NCBI GenBank assembly: GCA_030263375.1
Contig: SZOV01000015.1
Span: 1-44,442 of the forward strand
DNA: 44,442 nt
Direction of reading: 5' to 3'
DNA from: Deltaproteobacteria bacterium PRO3
Lineage (GTDB): Bacteria; UBA10199; DSSB01
Made by a program: the position numbers and the translations under genes. Shown here piece after piece: positions 33,142-41,490 of this stretch (position 1 is its first letter; the number at the start of each line of letters is the position of its first letter). The notes beneath the pieces are model-generated. The model saw only the letters and a program-made list of their open reading frames with translations, was not told the DNA's origin and searched no databases.

Positions 33142-34976
33142 TCCACCGTCACGCTCTTAGCCAGGTTGCGGGGTTGGTCGACGTCGTGACCGCGATGGTC
33201 GGCAATATAGTAAGCGAAGAGCTGCAGGGGCACGGCGCTGAGAATGGGGGTCAATAGCGGATGGGCCTTGGGCAGATAGATCACGTCGCCGGTCAGCTCG
33301 CGGATCTTCTTGTCGCCCTCGGTCGCCAGGGCGAGCACCGCGGCCTGGCGCGAGAGGACCTCTTGGATGTTGGAGGCCATCTTCTCGTAGTACTCGTCTT
33401 TCAGGGCGATCGCGACCACCGGCGAGCCGTGGTCGATCAAGGCGATGGGCCCATGCTTGAGCTCGCCCGCCGGATAGCCCTCGGCGTGGAGGTAGGAGAT
33501 CTCCTTGAGCTTCAAGGCGCCTTCCAGGGCAATCGGAAACTGGGGCCCGCGGCCGATGAAGAGACAGTCGTCGCTGTGGGCGTACTTCAGGGCCAGCTCG
33601 CGGATGGCCTCGGACTGCTTGAGCACCTCCTCGATCTTGCCGGGCACCTCGAGGAGCTCGTGCAGGAAGGCCTCGGCGTCCTCCTTCTTAAAGGTCCCCT
33701 TCTTCCGCCCCAAGAGCAGGCCCACCAGGTGCAGGGTGACGATCTGGGCGGTGAAGGTCTTGGTCGCGGCCACGCCGATCTCGGGGCCGGTGTAGGTGTA
33801 GAGTACCGCGTCGCTCTCCCGGGCGATCGAGCTGTCGACGACGTTGGTGATGGCCAGGACCTTGGCCCCCTTGGCCTTGGCGTTGCGGATGGCGGTGAGG
33901 GTGTCGGCGGTCTCGCCCGACTGGCTGATCGCCACCACCAGGCTGCGCTTGTCGAGGATGGGGTCGCGGTAGCGGAACTCGCTGGCCTGCTCGACCATCA
34001 CCAGGGTCTTCAGGTCGCGCTCGAGGAAATACTTGCCGACCAGGGCCGCGTGCCAGCTGGTGCCGCAGGCGACCAGGTAGATCTTGTCGACTTTTTCGAT
34101 CTCGGCCTTCGACTTGAACAGCTCGGCCGCCCCGTCGCCGTAGACGTTGGACTTCACCAGGTCGAGATGCCCGCGCAGGGTGTCGGCCAGGGCCCGGGGC
34201 TGCTCGAAGATCTCTTTGAGCATGAAGTGCTTGTAGCCGGCCTTCTCGGCCATCGCGAGGGTCCAGGTGATCGTCTTGGCCTCGCGGCGCACCGCCTTGC
34301 CGCTTAGGTCTTGGACCTGGACGCCCTTGCGGTCGAGGACGGCGACCTCGCCGTCCTCGAGGAAGACGACGCGCTTCGTGTAGGGCAACAGCGCGGGTAC
34401 GTCGCTGGCGACGTAATTCTCGCCCTCGCCCAAGCCCAGGACCAGCGGGCTGCCGCTGCGGGCGGCGTAGAGGGTCCCCGGCTCGCCCTCGCAGAGCATC
34501 GCCACCGCGAAGGAGCCGCGCAGCCGATGGAGGGCCTTGCGGAAGGCCTGGACCGTCGGCGTACGAGGACCCAGCTCTTCGTCGATGAGGTGAGCGATGA
34601 TCTCGGTGTCGGTCTCGGAGGAGAAGTGGTGCCCCTTCTTGAGCAGGGCCTCGCGGAGCTCGGTGAAATTTTCGATGATGCCGTTGTGGACGACCGTGAC
34701 CTTCCCGTAGCGGTGCGGGTGGGCGTTGGCCTCGCTGGGCCGGCCGTGGGTCGCCCAGCGCGTGTGGCCGATGCCGAGGCTGCCCTCGGGGCCCTTCGCC
34801 TGGACCAGCTCGCGAAGCTTGGCGAGCTTGCCCTGGGAACGCAGGATCTGCAGGCGGTCGCCGGCGACTACGGCGATGCCCGCCGAGTCGTAGCCGCGGT
34901 ACTCGAGGCGCGAGAGGCCGTCGAGCAGGATCTCCGCCGCGGGTTTACCTCCGATGTATCCGACGATGCCGCACAT
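33138..34976 (-). CDS. glmS: Glutamine-fructose-6-phosphate aminotransferase (isomerizing)
   Basis: 612 aa, standard length. It makes glucosamine 6-phosphate for cell wall and LPS synthesis. After Met removal the N-terminal Cys nucleophile is in MCGIVGYIGG. The glutaminase domain carries RLEYRGYDSAGIAVV and GIGHTRWATHGRP. Two SIS sugar-phosphate domains follow: VACGTSWHAALVGKYFLE, SQSGETADTLTAIRNAK and GRGPQFPIALEGALKLKEIS. It ends NLAKSVTVE. It is 11 bp downstream of glmU, so two steps of UDP-GlcNAc synthesis are linked. No glmS ribozyme is seen upstream. Confidence 0.96.
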   Translation of the reverse strand: MCGIVGYIGGKPAAEILLDGLSRLEYRGYDSAGIAVVAGDRLQILRSQGKLAKLRELVQAKGPEGSLGIGHTRWATHGRPSEANAHPHRYGKVTVVHNGIIENFTELREALLKKGHHFSSETDTEIIAHLIDEELGPRTPTVQAFRKALHRLRGSFAVAMLCEGEPGTLYAARSGSPLVLGLGEGENYVASDVPALLPYTKRVVFLEDGEVAVLDRKGVQVQDLSGKAVRREAKTITWTLAMAEKAGYKHFMLKEIFEQPRALADTLRGHLDLVKSNVYGDGAAELFKSKAEIEKVDKIYLVACGTSWHAALVGKYFLERDLKTLVMVEQASEFRYRDPILDKRSLVVAISQSGETADTLTAIRNAKAKGAKVLAITNVVDSSIARESDAVLYTYTGPEIGVAATKTFTAQIVTLHLVGLLLGRKKGTFKKEDAEAFLHELLEVPGKIEEVLKQSEAIRELALKYAHSDDCLFIGRGPQFPIALEGALKLKEISYLHAEGYPAGELKHGPIALIDHGSPVVAIALKDEYYEKMASNIQEVLSRQAAVLALATEGDKKIRELTGDVIYLPKAHPLLTPILSAVPLQLFAYYIADHRGHDVDQPRNLAKSVTVE

Positions 34977-34987
34977 ATGGGTAGGAC

Positions 34988-36361
34988 CTAATCCTTCCGG
35001 AACTTCTTCTTATACCCCTGAATGTTCTTCTGCGGAACCCGCGAAATCGCCAGGGCCCCCGGCGGGACGTCCCGCGTCACCGTGGTGCCCGCGCCAACGT
35101 AGGCACCCTTCCCCACCTTCACGGGCGCCACCAGCTGGGTGTCGCTTCCGATGAAAACCCCGTCGGCCAAAACCGTCTGGAATTTGTTCTTCCCGTCGTA
35201 ATTGCAAGTGATGGTCCCGGCGCCCACGTTGACGCCCTTCCCGATCACCGCGTCGCCCAGGTAGCTGAGGTGGTTGGCCTTGCTGCCCTTTCCCAGCCGC
35301 GTCTTTTTTAATTCGACGAAGTTGCCGACGTGGGCCTCGGCGTCGATCAAGCTGCCGGGGCGCACCCGCGCGTAGGGCCCGACCACCGCCCCCGCCTTGA
35401 CTTGGCAGTCCTCGAGATGGGTGTAGGCCTTCAAGGTCACGCCGTCGCCCACCGTCGCGTCGATCAGGACGCAGCCCGGTCCCACCACGCAGCCCTTGCC
35501 CAGGCGCGTGTTGCCGATCAGATGCACCCCGGCCGAAAGAAAACTGTCCTCGCCGATCTTGACGCCCGCGTCCACGTAGACAGCGTCGGGGTCCTGCATG
35601 CCGACGCCGTTCTCGAGGTGGGCACCGACCAGCTCTTGGTTGCGTATCTTTTGGAGATAGGCGAGCTCGCCGCGGGTATTGCCTCGCAGGATCTCGGCGC
35701 CGTCGGAGACCGAGACGCTATGCACGGGAATCCCCTGCCGGGCCGCGCAACCGACGACGTCAGTCAGGTAATATTCCTTCTTCACAGGATCCGGCCGGAT
35801 CTGCGCCAGGGCCTTGCGCAAAAAGCCCGCCTCGGCGCAGTAGATGCCCGCGTTGATCTCGTTGATCTGGCGCTCCTCGGGGCTCGCGTTCTTCTCCTCG
35901 ACGATTCCGTAAATGCGCCCCTCGCCGTCGCGCAGGATACGCCCGTAGCCGAAGGGATTGGCGACCACCGAGGTGACCAACGAGAGCGGCCGCGCCGCGC
36001 CCAGGCGCAACAGGCGCTTGAGCGTCTCGGGCCGCAGCAGCGGGACGTCGCCGCTCAAGATGAGGACGTGGCCGGAGAAATTTCCCAGGGCCTTGAGCCC
36101 GACTTGGACGGCGTGGGCGGTCCCGCGCCGCTCTTTCTGATGAGCAAAGACCAGCCCCTTGCGGCCCCGCAGCCGCGCCTCGACCTTGTCGCGGTCGTTG
36201 CCGAGGACGACGGCGATCTTCCGCGGCTGAACCGATTGCGCGGTGTCGAGGACGTAATCGATGAGCGGCCGGCCGCAGAGGGGGTGCAGGACCTTGGTGA
36301 GCCGGGACTTGAGCCGGGTGGAATTTCCCGCCGCGAGCACGATGACCGAGAGACCCTTCAT
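34988..36361 (-). CDS. glmU: Bifunctional UDP-GlcNAc pyrophosphorylase / glucosamine-1-phosphate acetyltransferase
   Basis: 457 aa, normal length. The N-terminal uridylyltransferase domain (about 1-230) begins IVLAAGNSTRLKSRLTKVLH. The usual motif is LAAGxGTRMxSxxPKVLH, so the second Gly is Ser and the Pro is Thr here. GTAHAVQVGL and ILSGDVPLL follow; the latter binds metal. The C-terminal left-handed beta helix (about 250-457) has hexapeptide repeats and VELKKTRLGKGSKANHLSYL, the acetyltransferase site. It makes UDP-GlcNAc from GlmS-derived precursor. No clear SD is visible. Confidence 0.94.
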   Translation of the reverse strand: MKGLSVIVLAAGNSTRLKSRLTKVLHPLCGRPLIDYVLDTAQSVQPRKIAVVLGNDRDKVEARLRGRKGLVFAHQKERRGTAHAVQVGLKALGNFSGHVLILSGDVPLLRPETLKRLLRLGAARPLSLVTSVVANPFGYGRILRDGEGRIYGIVEEKNASPEERQINEINAGIYCAEAGFLRKALAQIRPDPVKKEYYLTDVVGCAARQGIPVHSVSVSDGAEILRGNTRGELAYLQKIRNQELVGAHLENGVGMQDPDAVYVDAGVKIGEDSFLSAGVHLIGNTRLGKGCVVGPGCVLIDATVGDGVTLKAYTHLEDCQVKAGAVVGPYARVRPGSLIDAEAHVGNFVELKKTRLGKGSKANHLSYLGDAVIGKGVNVGAGTITCNYDGKNKFQTVLADGVFIGSDTQLVAPVKVGKGAYVGAGTTVTRDVPPGALAISRVPQKNIQGYKKKFRKD

Positions 36362-36401
36362 GGTTTTTGGGCTTAGACGGATTTTAGAGAAAGATCAATC
36401 A

Positions 36402-37148
36402 CTAAGCCTTCGGCAGGCCCAGCTCATAGAAGGGATCGGTGATCTCGTCTTCCTGGCGGAAGTCCTCGACCGGCGACAGGGAGATCAGGTCCTGGATCTC
36501 CTCGCGGCTGAGCAGGGCCGGCGCCTCCGGCTTGACCGCTGCGGGTTCCTCCAAGCGTGGCTCCGAGACAGCGACCGGAAACGGCACAGGCGACGAAGGC
36601 AGGATCGGCGGCTTCGCCAAGGTCTTTTGAAACTCCTCCCAAGCGGTGAAGCGCCATCCGCCCGCGGCCTCGGCCCGTCCATGGAAGAGGCTCACCCGCA
36701 CGCCGTTCAAATAGCTCAGGAGATAGCGGACGTCGGGATCGATCTCGAGGGCGAGGATCCAGACCTTCATCAGGAGGGAGCGATTTTCCAAGACCTGGGG
36801 AAAGAGATGGGGCCACAGCGCCCGGTTGCGTTGGATCCAGTCGTAGTCCGGGAGAAGCTTGGAGACGGTCTCGGCGTCACAGCGCCGCTTCACCCAAAGA
36901 AATACCAGCTCGCCGGAGGGATGCAGGGCCACCCAGTCGACGCACCCTTGACCCTCGCGGATCGGGAAGTCCCGGTCCACCGCCTCGAGACCGCGCTCCA
37001 ATTTGGACAAACAGGCCGGAACCGCCTCGCGCAGGGCCTCCAGCTCGTCGCGGCGGCCGCGCACGACCTGAAAGGTCTTCTTCAGCGCCTTCTTGGGCCG
37101 CTTCAACATCTTGGAGACCGGTTCGCGCTGCCAAAATTTCTTACTCAT
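36402..37148 (-). CDS. Hypothetical protein with degenerate PD-(D/E)xK nuclease-like core
   Basis: 248 aa, not recognised as a named family. Residues 65-110 resemble the RecB/NucS-type nuclease core: GCVDWVALHPSGELVFLWVK, then a Leu-rich segment and DYDWIQRN. Asp71 and Lys87 are in place, but the position of the catalytic Glu (E in ExK) is Trp85, so cleavage activity is unlikely. The N-terminus is strongly basic (KMLKRPKKALKKTF), suggesting nucleic acid or phospholipid contact. The C-terminal 60 residues are Pro/Glu-rich. The start overlaps the MinD-like gene by 8 bp, so the two products may act together. Confidence 0.5.
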   Translation of the reverse strand: MSKKFWQREPVSKMLKRPKKALKKTFQVVRGRRDELEALREAVPACLSKLERGLEAVDRDFPIREGQGCVDWVALHPSGELVFLWVKRRCDAETVSKLLPDYDWIQRNRALWPHLFPQVLENRSLLMKVWILALEIDPDVRYLLSYLNGVRVSLFHGRAEAAGGWRFTAWEEFQKTLAKPPILPSSPVPFPVAVSEPRLEEPAAVKPEAPALLSREEIQDLISLSPVEDFRQEDEITDPFYELGLPKA

Positions 37149-38112
37149 GGGCCTGCCGCTCGAGCTTCGCGAAGTAGGAAGGAATGTCCGCGTCGCGGCA
37201 CTGCCGTTTCTCCCAGGCCCGGTAGCGCACGAAGAGCTTGGCCTCGATGCCGCGCAGGCAGGCGGTGACGAAGGCCTTGGGGTGCGAGAGCACGGCCGGC
37301 CTTTGGATCGCGATGGAGTGCAGCAGGTAGCGGTCGAAGGGGATGTAGCCCAGGCTGTTGAGCCTCACGCCCGAGAGGTGCTTGGCGACGACTTGCCGGA
37401 GCTTTTTCATCGATTGCTGAAATTCGGTCTCGTCGCGCACCCGGTTCATCACGACGTTTAGCTCGCGGGCCGGCGCGCCGTCGTCCTGGGCGAGGCACTT
37501 GACCAGACCGTAGGCGTCGATCAAGGCGGTAACCTCGGGGTTGGTGACGACGATACGGTCGTGGGCGGGCTTCATCCATTGCAGATTGGCCGGGGAAATC
37601 CCCGCGGCCAAGTCGACCAGGACCATGTCGTAGTCCGGCTCGAGGCAGGCGAGCTCGCGGGCCAGGATGGCGATCTCGTAGGGCTCGAGGTTGGAAAGCC
37701 GGCTCGAGCCCATCCCGCCGGGCAAAAGCTTCACCCCGCCGGGGCCGGGCAGGATCACCTCGCGGAGGCCCTTGCGCCCCGCCAAAACGTCGCCGATGTC
37801 GCCCTGCGGCTCGAGGCCGAGCAAGAGGTGGTCGTTGGCCAGGCCGAAGTCGGCGTCGACGATCAAGACGCGCAGGCCGCGCTGGGCCAGGCTGATCGCA
37901 AGGTTGGTGGTGAAAGTGGTCTTGCCGGTGCCGCCCTTCCCGCTCGCGATGGCGAGCACTTGGCATTGGGCGGGGGGCATCGAGGCCTCGGGGCGCTCGG
38001 GGGCGTCTCCGAATTCGAAGGGAACGGCGACGGTTTCATCCGTCAGGGCGAAGGCGGGCTCCCCCGAGCTTAGACCGGCCTCCGCGACAAGATCGATGGA
38101 CCTTGAACTCAA
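37141..38112 (-). CDS. MinD/FlhG-like P-loop ATPase
   Basis: 323 aa from a TTG start (GAGG 5 nt upstream). An ATG at 37980, also with GAGG nearby, would give a 279-aa protein starting just before the P-loop; the choice is open. The deviant Walker A is ASGKGGTGKTTFTTNLAISL, with KGGTGKTT at 59-66 in the long form. Then VDADFGLANDHLLLGL and MVLVDLAAGISP (switch regions) match the FlhG/MinD subgroup of spatial regulators. The C-terminal ~45 residues include a basic/aromatic stretch (AKLFVRYRAWEKRQC) and may serve as membrane-targeting helix. There are no flagellar genes nearby, so a FlhG role is unproven. Confidence 0.8.
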   Translation of the reverse strand: MSSRSIDLVAEAGLSSGEPAFALTDETVAVPFEFGDAPERPEASMPPAQCQVLAIASGKGGTGKTTFTTNLAISLAQRGLRVLIVDADFGLANDHLLLGLEPQGDIGDVLAGRKGLREVILPGPGGVKLLPGGMGSSRLSNLEPYEIAILARELACLEPDYDMVLVDLAAGISPANLQWMKPAHDRIVVTNPEVTALIDAYGLVKCLAQDDGAPARELNVVMNRVRDETEFQQSMKKLRQVVAKHLSGVRLNSLGYIPFDRYLLHSIAIQRPAVLSHPKAFVTACLRGIEAKLFVRYRAWEKRQCRDADIPSYFAKLERQAHE

Positions 38113-38206
38113 CTAGACCTCGACGATCTGGGATTTTTTTGGAATGCGCGGGCCATTTGACACGATTGGCCGCAAAAAGCAAGGTCCAATCGGCTCGGGA
38201 CTCACG

Positions 38207-38235
38207 TTGACAAAGGGATGGGGGCTGTCTAGGAA
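38207..38235 (+). promoter_or_regulatory. Candidate promoter of the TatT-like lipoprotein gene
   Basis: Consensus TTGACA (38207-38212) and TAGGAA (38230-38235) are 17 bp apart. Start of transcription would fall almost at the ATG (38242), or the AGGA within the -10 could instead be an SD for a longer transcript. The -10 match is poor, so confidence is modest. The rest of 38113-38206 shows no gene. Confidence 0.4.
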
Positions 38236-38241
38236 CCCTCC

Positions 38242-38907
38242 ATGCGAAGATTCCCGCATTGGCTGCTGTTCGCCGGCCTGCTCGTCGCCTGCGCCGCGCC
38301 CAAGTCGATGCCCGCCGACATCGACCGACTGAAAAGCCCGTCCGAGCTGGGCGAGGCCTCGCGCCGGGCCTACCTGGCCGCCCGCGACGCCGCCGCGAAA
38401 TCCGACAAGCTCAAGCGCGCCCACGAGGGCATCGTATACGCCGACAAGTGCCTGAAGGCCGATCCCCAGGCCGCCGACTGCCTCTACTTCCACGCCCTCA
38501 ACACCGGCGTCTACATCAAGAACCACATCCCCAACTACCAGAAGGGCCTAAAAAAGATGGTCGCGAATTGCGAGGCCTTGAACCAAATTCGACCGGATTT
38601 CGAACACGCGGGCTGCTACCGCATCCTAGGCAACATCTTCGCCCAGGCCCCCTCCTTTTCGCTCAACCCCAAGAATATCACCCAAGACCTGGACCGCTCG
38701 GTGGGCTACCTGCGGGAGGCCGTGAAAATTTCCCCGGATTATCCGCTCAATCGCCTCTTTTTGGCCCGCAGCCTCGAGCAATCCGGCGACACCGAAGGGG
38801 CCCGAGCCGAGCTGAAGGCCTTCGACGCCCTCCCTAAGGACGGCCTCGCCCAGGACTATCCCGACTGGAAGAAAGAGCGGGATTCCCTGGCACAGAAGTT
38901 GCTGTAG
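38242..38907 (+). CDS. Lipoprotein, TRAP-transporter TatT-component-like helical repeat protein
   Basis: 221 aa. The signal peptide ends in lipobox LVAC with Cys17 followed by AAPKS, so it is a lipoprotein. The mature part is helical: [79 protein letters not shown]. The [13 protein letters not shown] and [13 protein letters not shown] blocks are typical, as far as I recall, of TatT (T-component of tetratricopeptide-associated TRAP systems). No TRAP transporter genes are adjacent, so its partner is elsewhere or its role differs. Confidence 0.7.
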   Translation: MRRFPHWLLFAGLLVACAAPKSMPADIDRLKSPSELGEASRRAYLAARDAAAKSDKLKRAHEGIVYADKCLKADPQAADCLYFHALNTGVYIKNHIPNYQKGLKKMVANCEALNQIRPDFEHAGCYRILGNIFAQAPSFSLNPKNITQDLDRSVGYLREAVKISPDYPLNRLFLARSLEQSGDTEGARAELKAFDALPKDGLAQDYPDWKKERDSLAQKLL

Positions 38908-38954
38908 ATTTTTTCGAAGATTGTGTTAACGCCAACGAAACGGAGGATCCCCTT

Positions 38955-39389
38955 ATGGCGAGCGTCAATAAAGTCATCTTGATCGGCAACCTCGGCAGCG
39001 ACCCCGAGGTCAAGTACACGCCCAGCGGCGCGGCGGTGTGCAATTTCAACATTGCCACCAACGAGTCCTGGACCAACAAGGACGGCAAGAAGGAAGAGCG
39101 CACCGAATGGCACAAGATCGTGGTCTGGAGCAAGCTGGCCGAGCTCTGCGGCGAGTACCTAAGCAAGGGCCGCCCGGTCTACATCGAGGGCCGCCTGCAG
39201 ACCCGCGAGTGGAACGACAAGGACGGCAACAAGCGCTACACCACCGAGGTGGTGGCTCAGACGATCCAGTTCCTGGGCGGACCGATGGGCGACCGCGAGG
39301 GCCGTCCCGCCGGCAATCGGGCCTCGCGCCCGGCCCCAGGGGTCGAGGCGGCCGCTCCCCTCGAGGTGGACGACGATATTCCCTTTTAA
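38955..39389 (+). CDS. ssb: Single-stranded DNA-binding protein
   Basis: 144 aa. OB-fold domain at 1-110: [20 protein letters not shown], then [20 protein letters not shown] and the late [15 protein letters not shown] short Gly/Ala/Pro linker leads to the acidic tip DDDIPF, which docks repair and replication enzymes. SD GGAGG precedes the ATG. It is short for a bacterial SSB, mainly because of a short linker. Confidence 0.96.
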   Translation: MASVNKVILIGNLGSDPEVKYTPSGAAVCNFNIATNESWTNKDGKKEERTEWHKIVVWSKLAELCGEYLSKGRPVYIEGRLQTREWNDKDGNKRYTTEVVAQTIQFLGGPMGDREGRPAGNRASRPAPGVEAAAPLEVDDDIPF

Positions 39390-39436
39390 AGCAACCATTT
39401 CCGTTTTGATTCGAGAATAAGGCGTCATCGCAAACA

Positions 39437-39476
39437 CCATGGGCTCGGGTGCGTGTATTAGGGGACACACCCATGG
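39437..39476 (+). promoter_or_regulatory. Start-codon-masking RNA hairpins before the first paralogue
   Basis: GGGTGCGTGT (39447-39456) can pair with ACACACCC (39465-39472), leaving the SD AGGGG in the 8-nt loop and ending at the ATG (39473). Alternatively CCATGGG (39437-39443) pairs with CCCATGG (39470-39476) and buries the start codon itself. The two folds compete. The complementarity is seen directly; translational control is inferred. Confidence 0.4.
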
Positions 39477-41209
39477 GCGATCCAATCTACGAACGTTTCC
39501 GCTTGCCCGGAATCTCCGTGCAGGAATGCCTGCAGGAGCCCTCCGATCCCAAGAAAGATCCGTGTAAAGTCGAGGCCCGCGAGGCCGAGACGAAGCTGAG
39601 CTTCGTCCTGGAGCGCCGCGAGGGCAAATTTCAGGTCGCTTCCGGCGATGCCGCGAGCGTGACTAAGGCCTTCCCCTCCTTCAAGCCGCCCGCGCGCGAG
39701 ATCGCCGAGTACCTGACGGTCCGCGGCGAGTTCTTCAAGACCCTGGGCGACGAGCAGAAGCCCTTGGAGATCACCAAGCAATTCAAGTTCAAGCACCTGT
39801 TGGGCGAGGGCCAGACCGTGGAGGCCGCGATCGAGAGCTGGGTCAACGTCGTCGCGAGCTTCGTCTCGCACGGCCAGATGGAGCCGAAGGCCGCGAAGGC
39901 GAAGGAATTCCAAGAAGAGGCGGTCATGGTCGCCACCTATTTCTCGGTCGATCCGACGCTTCGCGCCCTCGCCGTGAAGACCCTTCAGGGTCTCAAGGGC
40001 AACGAGAAGCTGGGCGCCGAGAGCCGCAAGCGCGTCGAGTGGCTCTTGGTCGTGCTCTCGGTGCAGGAAGCGATGCTGGCGCATTTCAAGCCGACCATGG
40101 ACAAGTCGCAGGCGATCAGCGACGAGCTGCGGGCGCGCAGCAGCGGACTGATCCAGTTCCTGTTCTGCAACCACATCCTGGCCGACAAGGGGACCAACGA
40201 CAAGCTCGCCACGCCGTCGGTCCAGGGCAGCGCGAAGGTCTTTCACGACGTCTTGTCCAAGGTCGACCCCCACTATAATGCCGCGAAGAATTATTACGCC
40301 TACATCGCCTCCGCGATGAAGGCCTTGAAGGACACCGAGGTCCCCACCGCCTACCTCAAGGACTTCCGCACCCGCGCCAATTTCATCCAATCGGAGTACG
40401 AAAAGAAGGGCCGCGAGGAGATGCTGAGCCTCCTGGCCGGGCAGGAGGCCGAGAAGTCGCTTCGGGAATATTTGATCATCAAGTACGGCGACACGCCCGC
40501 CAAGGCGATGGTGATGGAGACCTTCCTGAAGCACATGAAGGTGAAGGTTGCCAAGGGCAAGCCCCATTTCGAGTTCAACATGGAGAAGGCCGCCAAGGAG
40601 ATCCAGGACGACCACGCCGCCCTCCCCCTCGAGATGAAGGCCCGCGCCTCGGTCGCCCTGCTGGACGTCCTGCAAGGGCTCTTCGAGAAGAGCGGCAAGA
40701 TGGAGATATTCTGGGACAAGAAGCTTCAGGAGACGGACAACTTTTACTCAAGCTTTCCGCTGATGGGCGCCAACAAAAACGCCCTGGAGAAGCTGATCCT
40801 CTGGGCGCGCGGCGAGGCGAAGGACGCGAAGGATCCCCTCGCCCCGCAAAAGATCCCGCATGTCGCCGTCCGCAAATGGACCCTGCTGACCGAGCTGGGC
40901 ATCGGCGTCGCAGGCACCGCGACGGCGCTGTCCCTGTTGGCCGTCGACGAGAGCGAGGAGCGCTGGTGGGGCCAGGGCGCGGCGACGATCACGGCCGGGG
41001 CCGGCTTCGGCGCGGCGGCGGGCAACGCCCTCTCTTACGCCCTCGACATCGACCAGGGCGATTGGGCCTTCGACTTGGGGGGCTCCCTCATCGGCGGACT
41101 GGCGGCGGGCCTGACCTACGGTTTCTTGGTGCCGAAGCCCGGCGGCGGCCAGCTACCCCCGCAGCCCGATCCCGGACGCCGTTACCCGGTCGATCCCTAC
41201 GGGCCCTAA
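39473..41209 (+). CDS. Unrecognised family protein, first of two tandem paralogues (glycine-zipper membrane C-terminus)
   Basis: 578 aa; no family recognised. No signal peptide. Residues 1-460 are predicted mainly helical and charged, with conserved blocks shared with the next gene: DPCK near residue 25, SHGQMEPK, ESRKRVEWLL, KPTMDKSQ, DPHYNAAKNYYAYI, REYLIIKYGDTPA, LFEKSGKMEIFWDKKLQ and TDNFY. Three hydrophobic, Gly-rich segments follow (about 471-491, 503-525, 534-553), the last with a glycine zipper (GGSLIGGLAAG). The protein ends in the motif DPGRRYPVDPYGP. The ATG at 39473 matches the paralogue's beginning and follows an AGGGG SD. A large soluble domain plus a membrane-inserting tail could mean a membrane-anchored scaffold or a pore-type effector; this is a guess. 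Confidence 0.8.
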   Translation: MGDPIYERFRLPGISVQECLQEPSDPKKDPCKVEAREAETKLSFVLERREGKFQVASGDAASVTKAFPSFKPPAREIAEYLTVRGEFFKTLGDEQKPLEITKQFKFKHLLGEGQTVEAAIESWVNVVASFVSHGQMEPKAAKAKEFQEEAVMVATYFSVDPTLRALAVKTLQGLKGNEKLGAESRKRVEWLLVVLSVQEAMLAHFKPTMDKSQAISDELRARSSGLIQFLFCNHILADKGTNDKLATPSVQGSAKVFHDVLSKVDPHYNAAKNYYAYIASAMKALKDTEVPTAYLKDFRTRANFIQSEYEKKGREEMLSLLAGQEAEKSLREYLIIKYGDTPAKAMVMETFLKHMKVKVAKGKPHFEFNMEKAAKEIQDDHAALPLEMKARASVALLDVLQGLFEKSGKMEIFWDKKLQETDNFYSSFPLMGANKNALEKLILWARGEAKDAKDPLAPQKIPHVAVRKWTLLTELGIGVAGTATALSLLAVDESEERWWGQGAATITAGAGFGAAAGNALSYALDIDQGDWAFDLGGSLIGGLAAGLTYGFLVPKPGGGQLPPQPDPGRRYPVDPYGP

Positions 41210-41289
41210 GACGCCAAGAAGCGGTAAAAGCCTTTCATCGCAACTTTTGCCCTCGTCTTCCGAGAAAGAGGCACCTAAGCAACCCACAC

Positions 41290-41319
41290 CTCGAAAACGG
41301 CCTCTGATCCGTTTTTGAG
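41290..41319 (+). terminator. U-rich stem-loop after the first paralogue (terminator-like)
   Basis: CTCGAAAACGG (41290-41300) pairs with CCGTTTTTGAG (41309-41319) over 11 bp with one G-U pair and an 8-nt loop. The T-run sits inside the stem, not after it, so it may be a weak terminator or an RNA fold. Its last three bases are shared with the next structure, making the two partly exclusive. Confidence 0.5.
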
Positions 41320-41396
41320 GAAAACTCTGTATTTTCGGGTATTTAGGTACGGGGCACACAGGGAAGCTGTCTGGCTTCCTCACAGAGATTTTCCTC
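41317..41396 (+). ncRNA. Structured intergenic RNA candidate between the tandem paralogues
   Basis: GAGGAAAACTCTGT (41317-41330) pairs with ACAGAGATTTTCCTC (41382-41396) with a single bulge, closing a 51-nt region. Inside, GGAAGC (41362-41367) pairs with GCTTCC (41374-41379) over a 6-nt loop, leaving about 31 unpaired or differently folded bases (41331-41361). A long closing helix with a purine-rich internal part and an apical hairpin is the outline of an aptamer or small RNA. I do not recognise any known class. It is followed by the RBS hairpin at 41449-41489. Confidence 0.5.
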
Positions 41397-41448
41397 ATCC
41401 GCGGACACGGCGCGGCCTTCGACCTGCCGTTCCCGGACCTCCTTCCTT

Positions 41449-41489
41449 GTGTTTCCCGCCTAAGCACCTCACGAATAGGGCGGAAACAC
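41449..41489 (+). promoter_or_regulatory. Ribosome-binding-site-sequestering hairpin of the second paralogue
   Basis: GTGTTTCCCGCC (41449-41460) pairs with GGCGGAAACAC (41479-41489) over 11 bp with one bulged C. The right arm contains the only SD-like purines (GGCGGA) and ends one base before the ATG at 41491. Translation would need this helix opened. This is a typical form of an expression platform; its control signal is unknown. Confidence 0.5.
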
Positions 41490-41490
41490 G

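Noticed and set aside
38113-38206. Promoter for the MinD-like gene on the minus strand
   Set aside because: Only scattered half-matches such as TTGGAC occur, with no suitable -10 at the right distance.
41331-41381. Cyclic-di-GMP (GEMM) riboswitch because of a GGCACACAGGGAAGC segment
   Set aside because: The conserved GEMM core and tetraloop receptor cannot be traced; only a few bases look similar.
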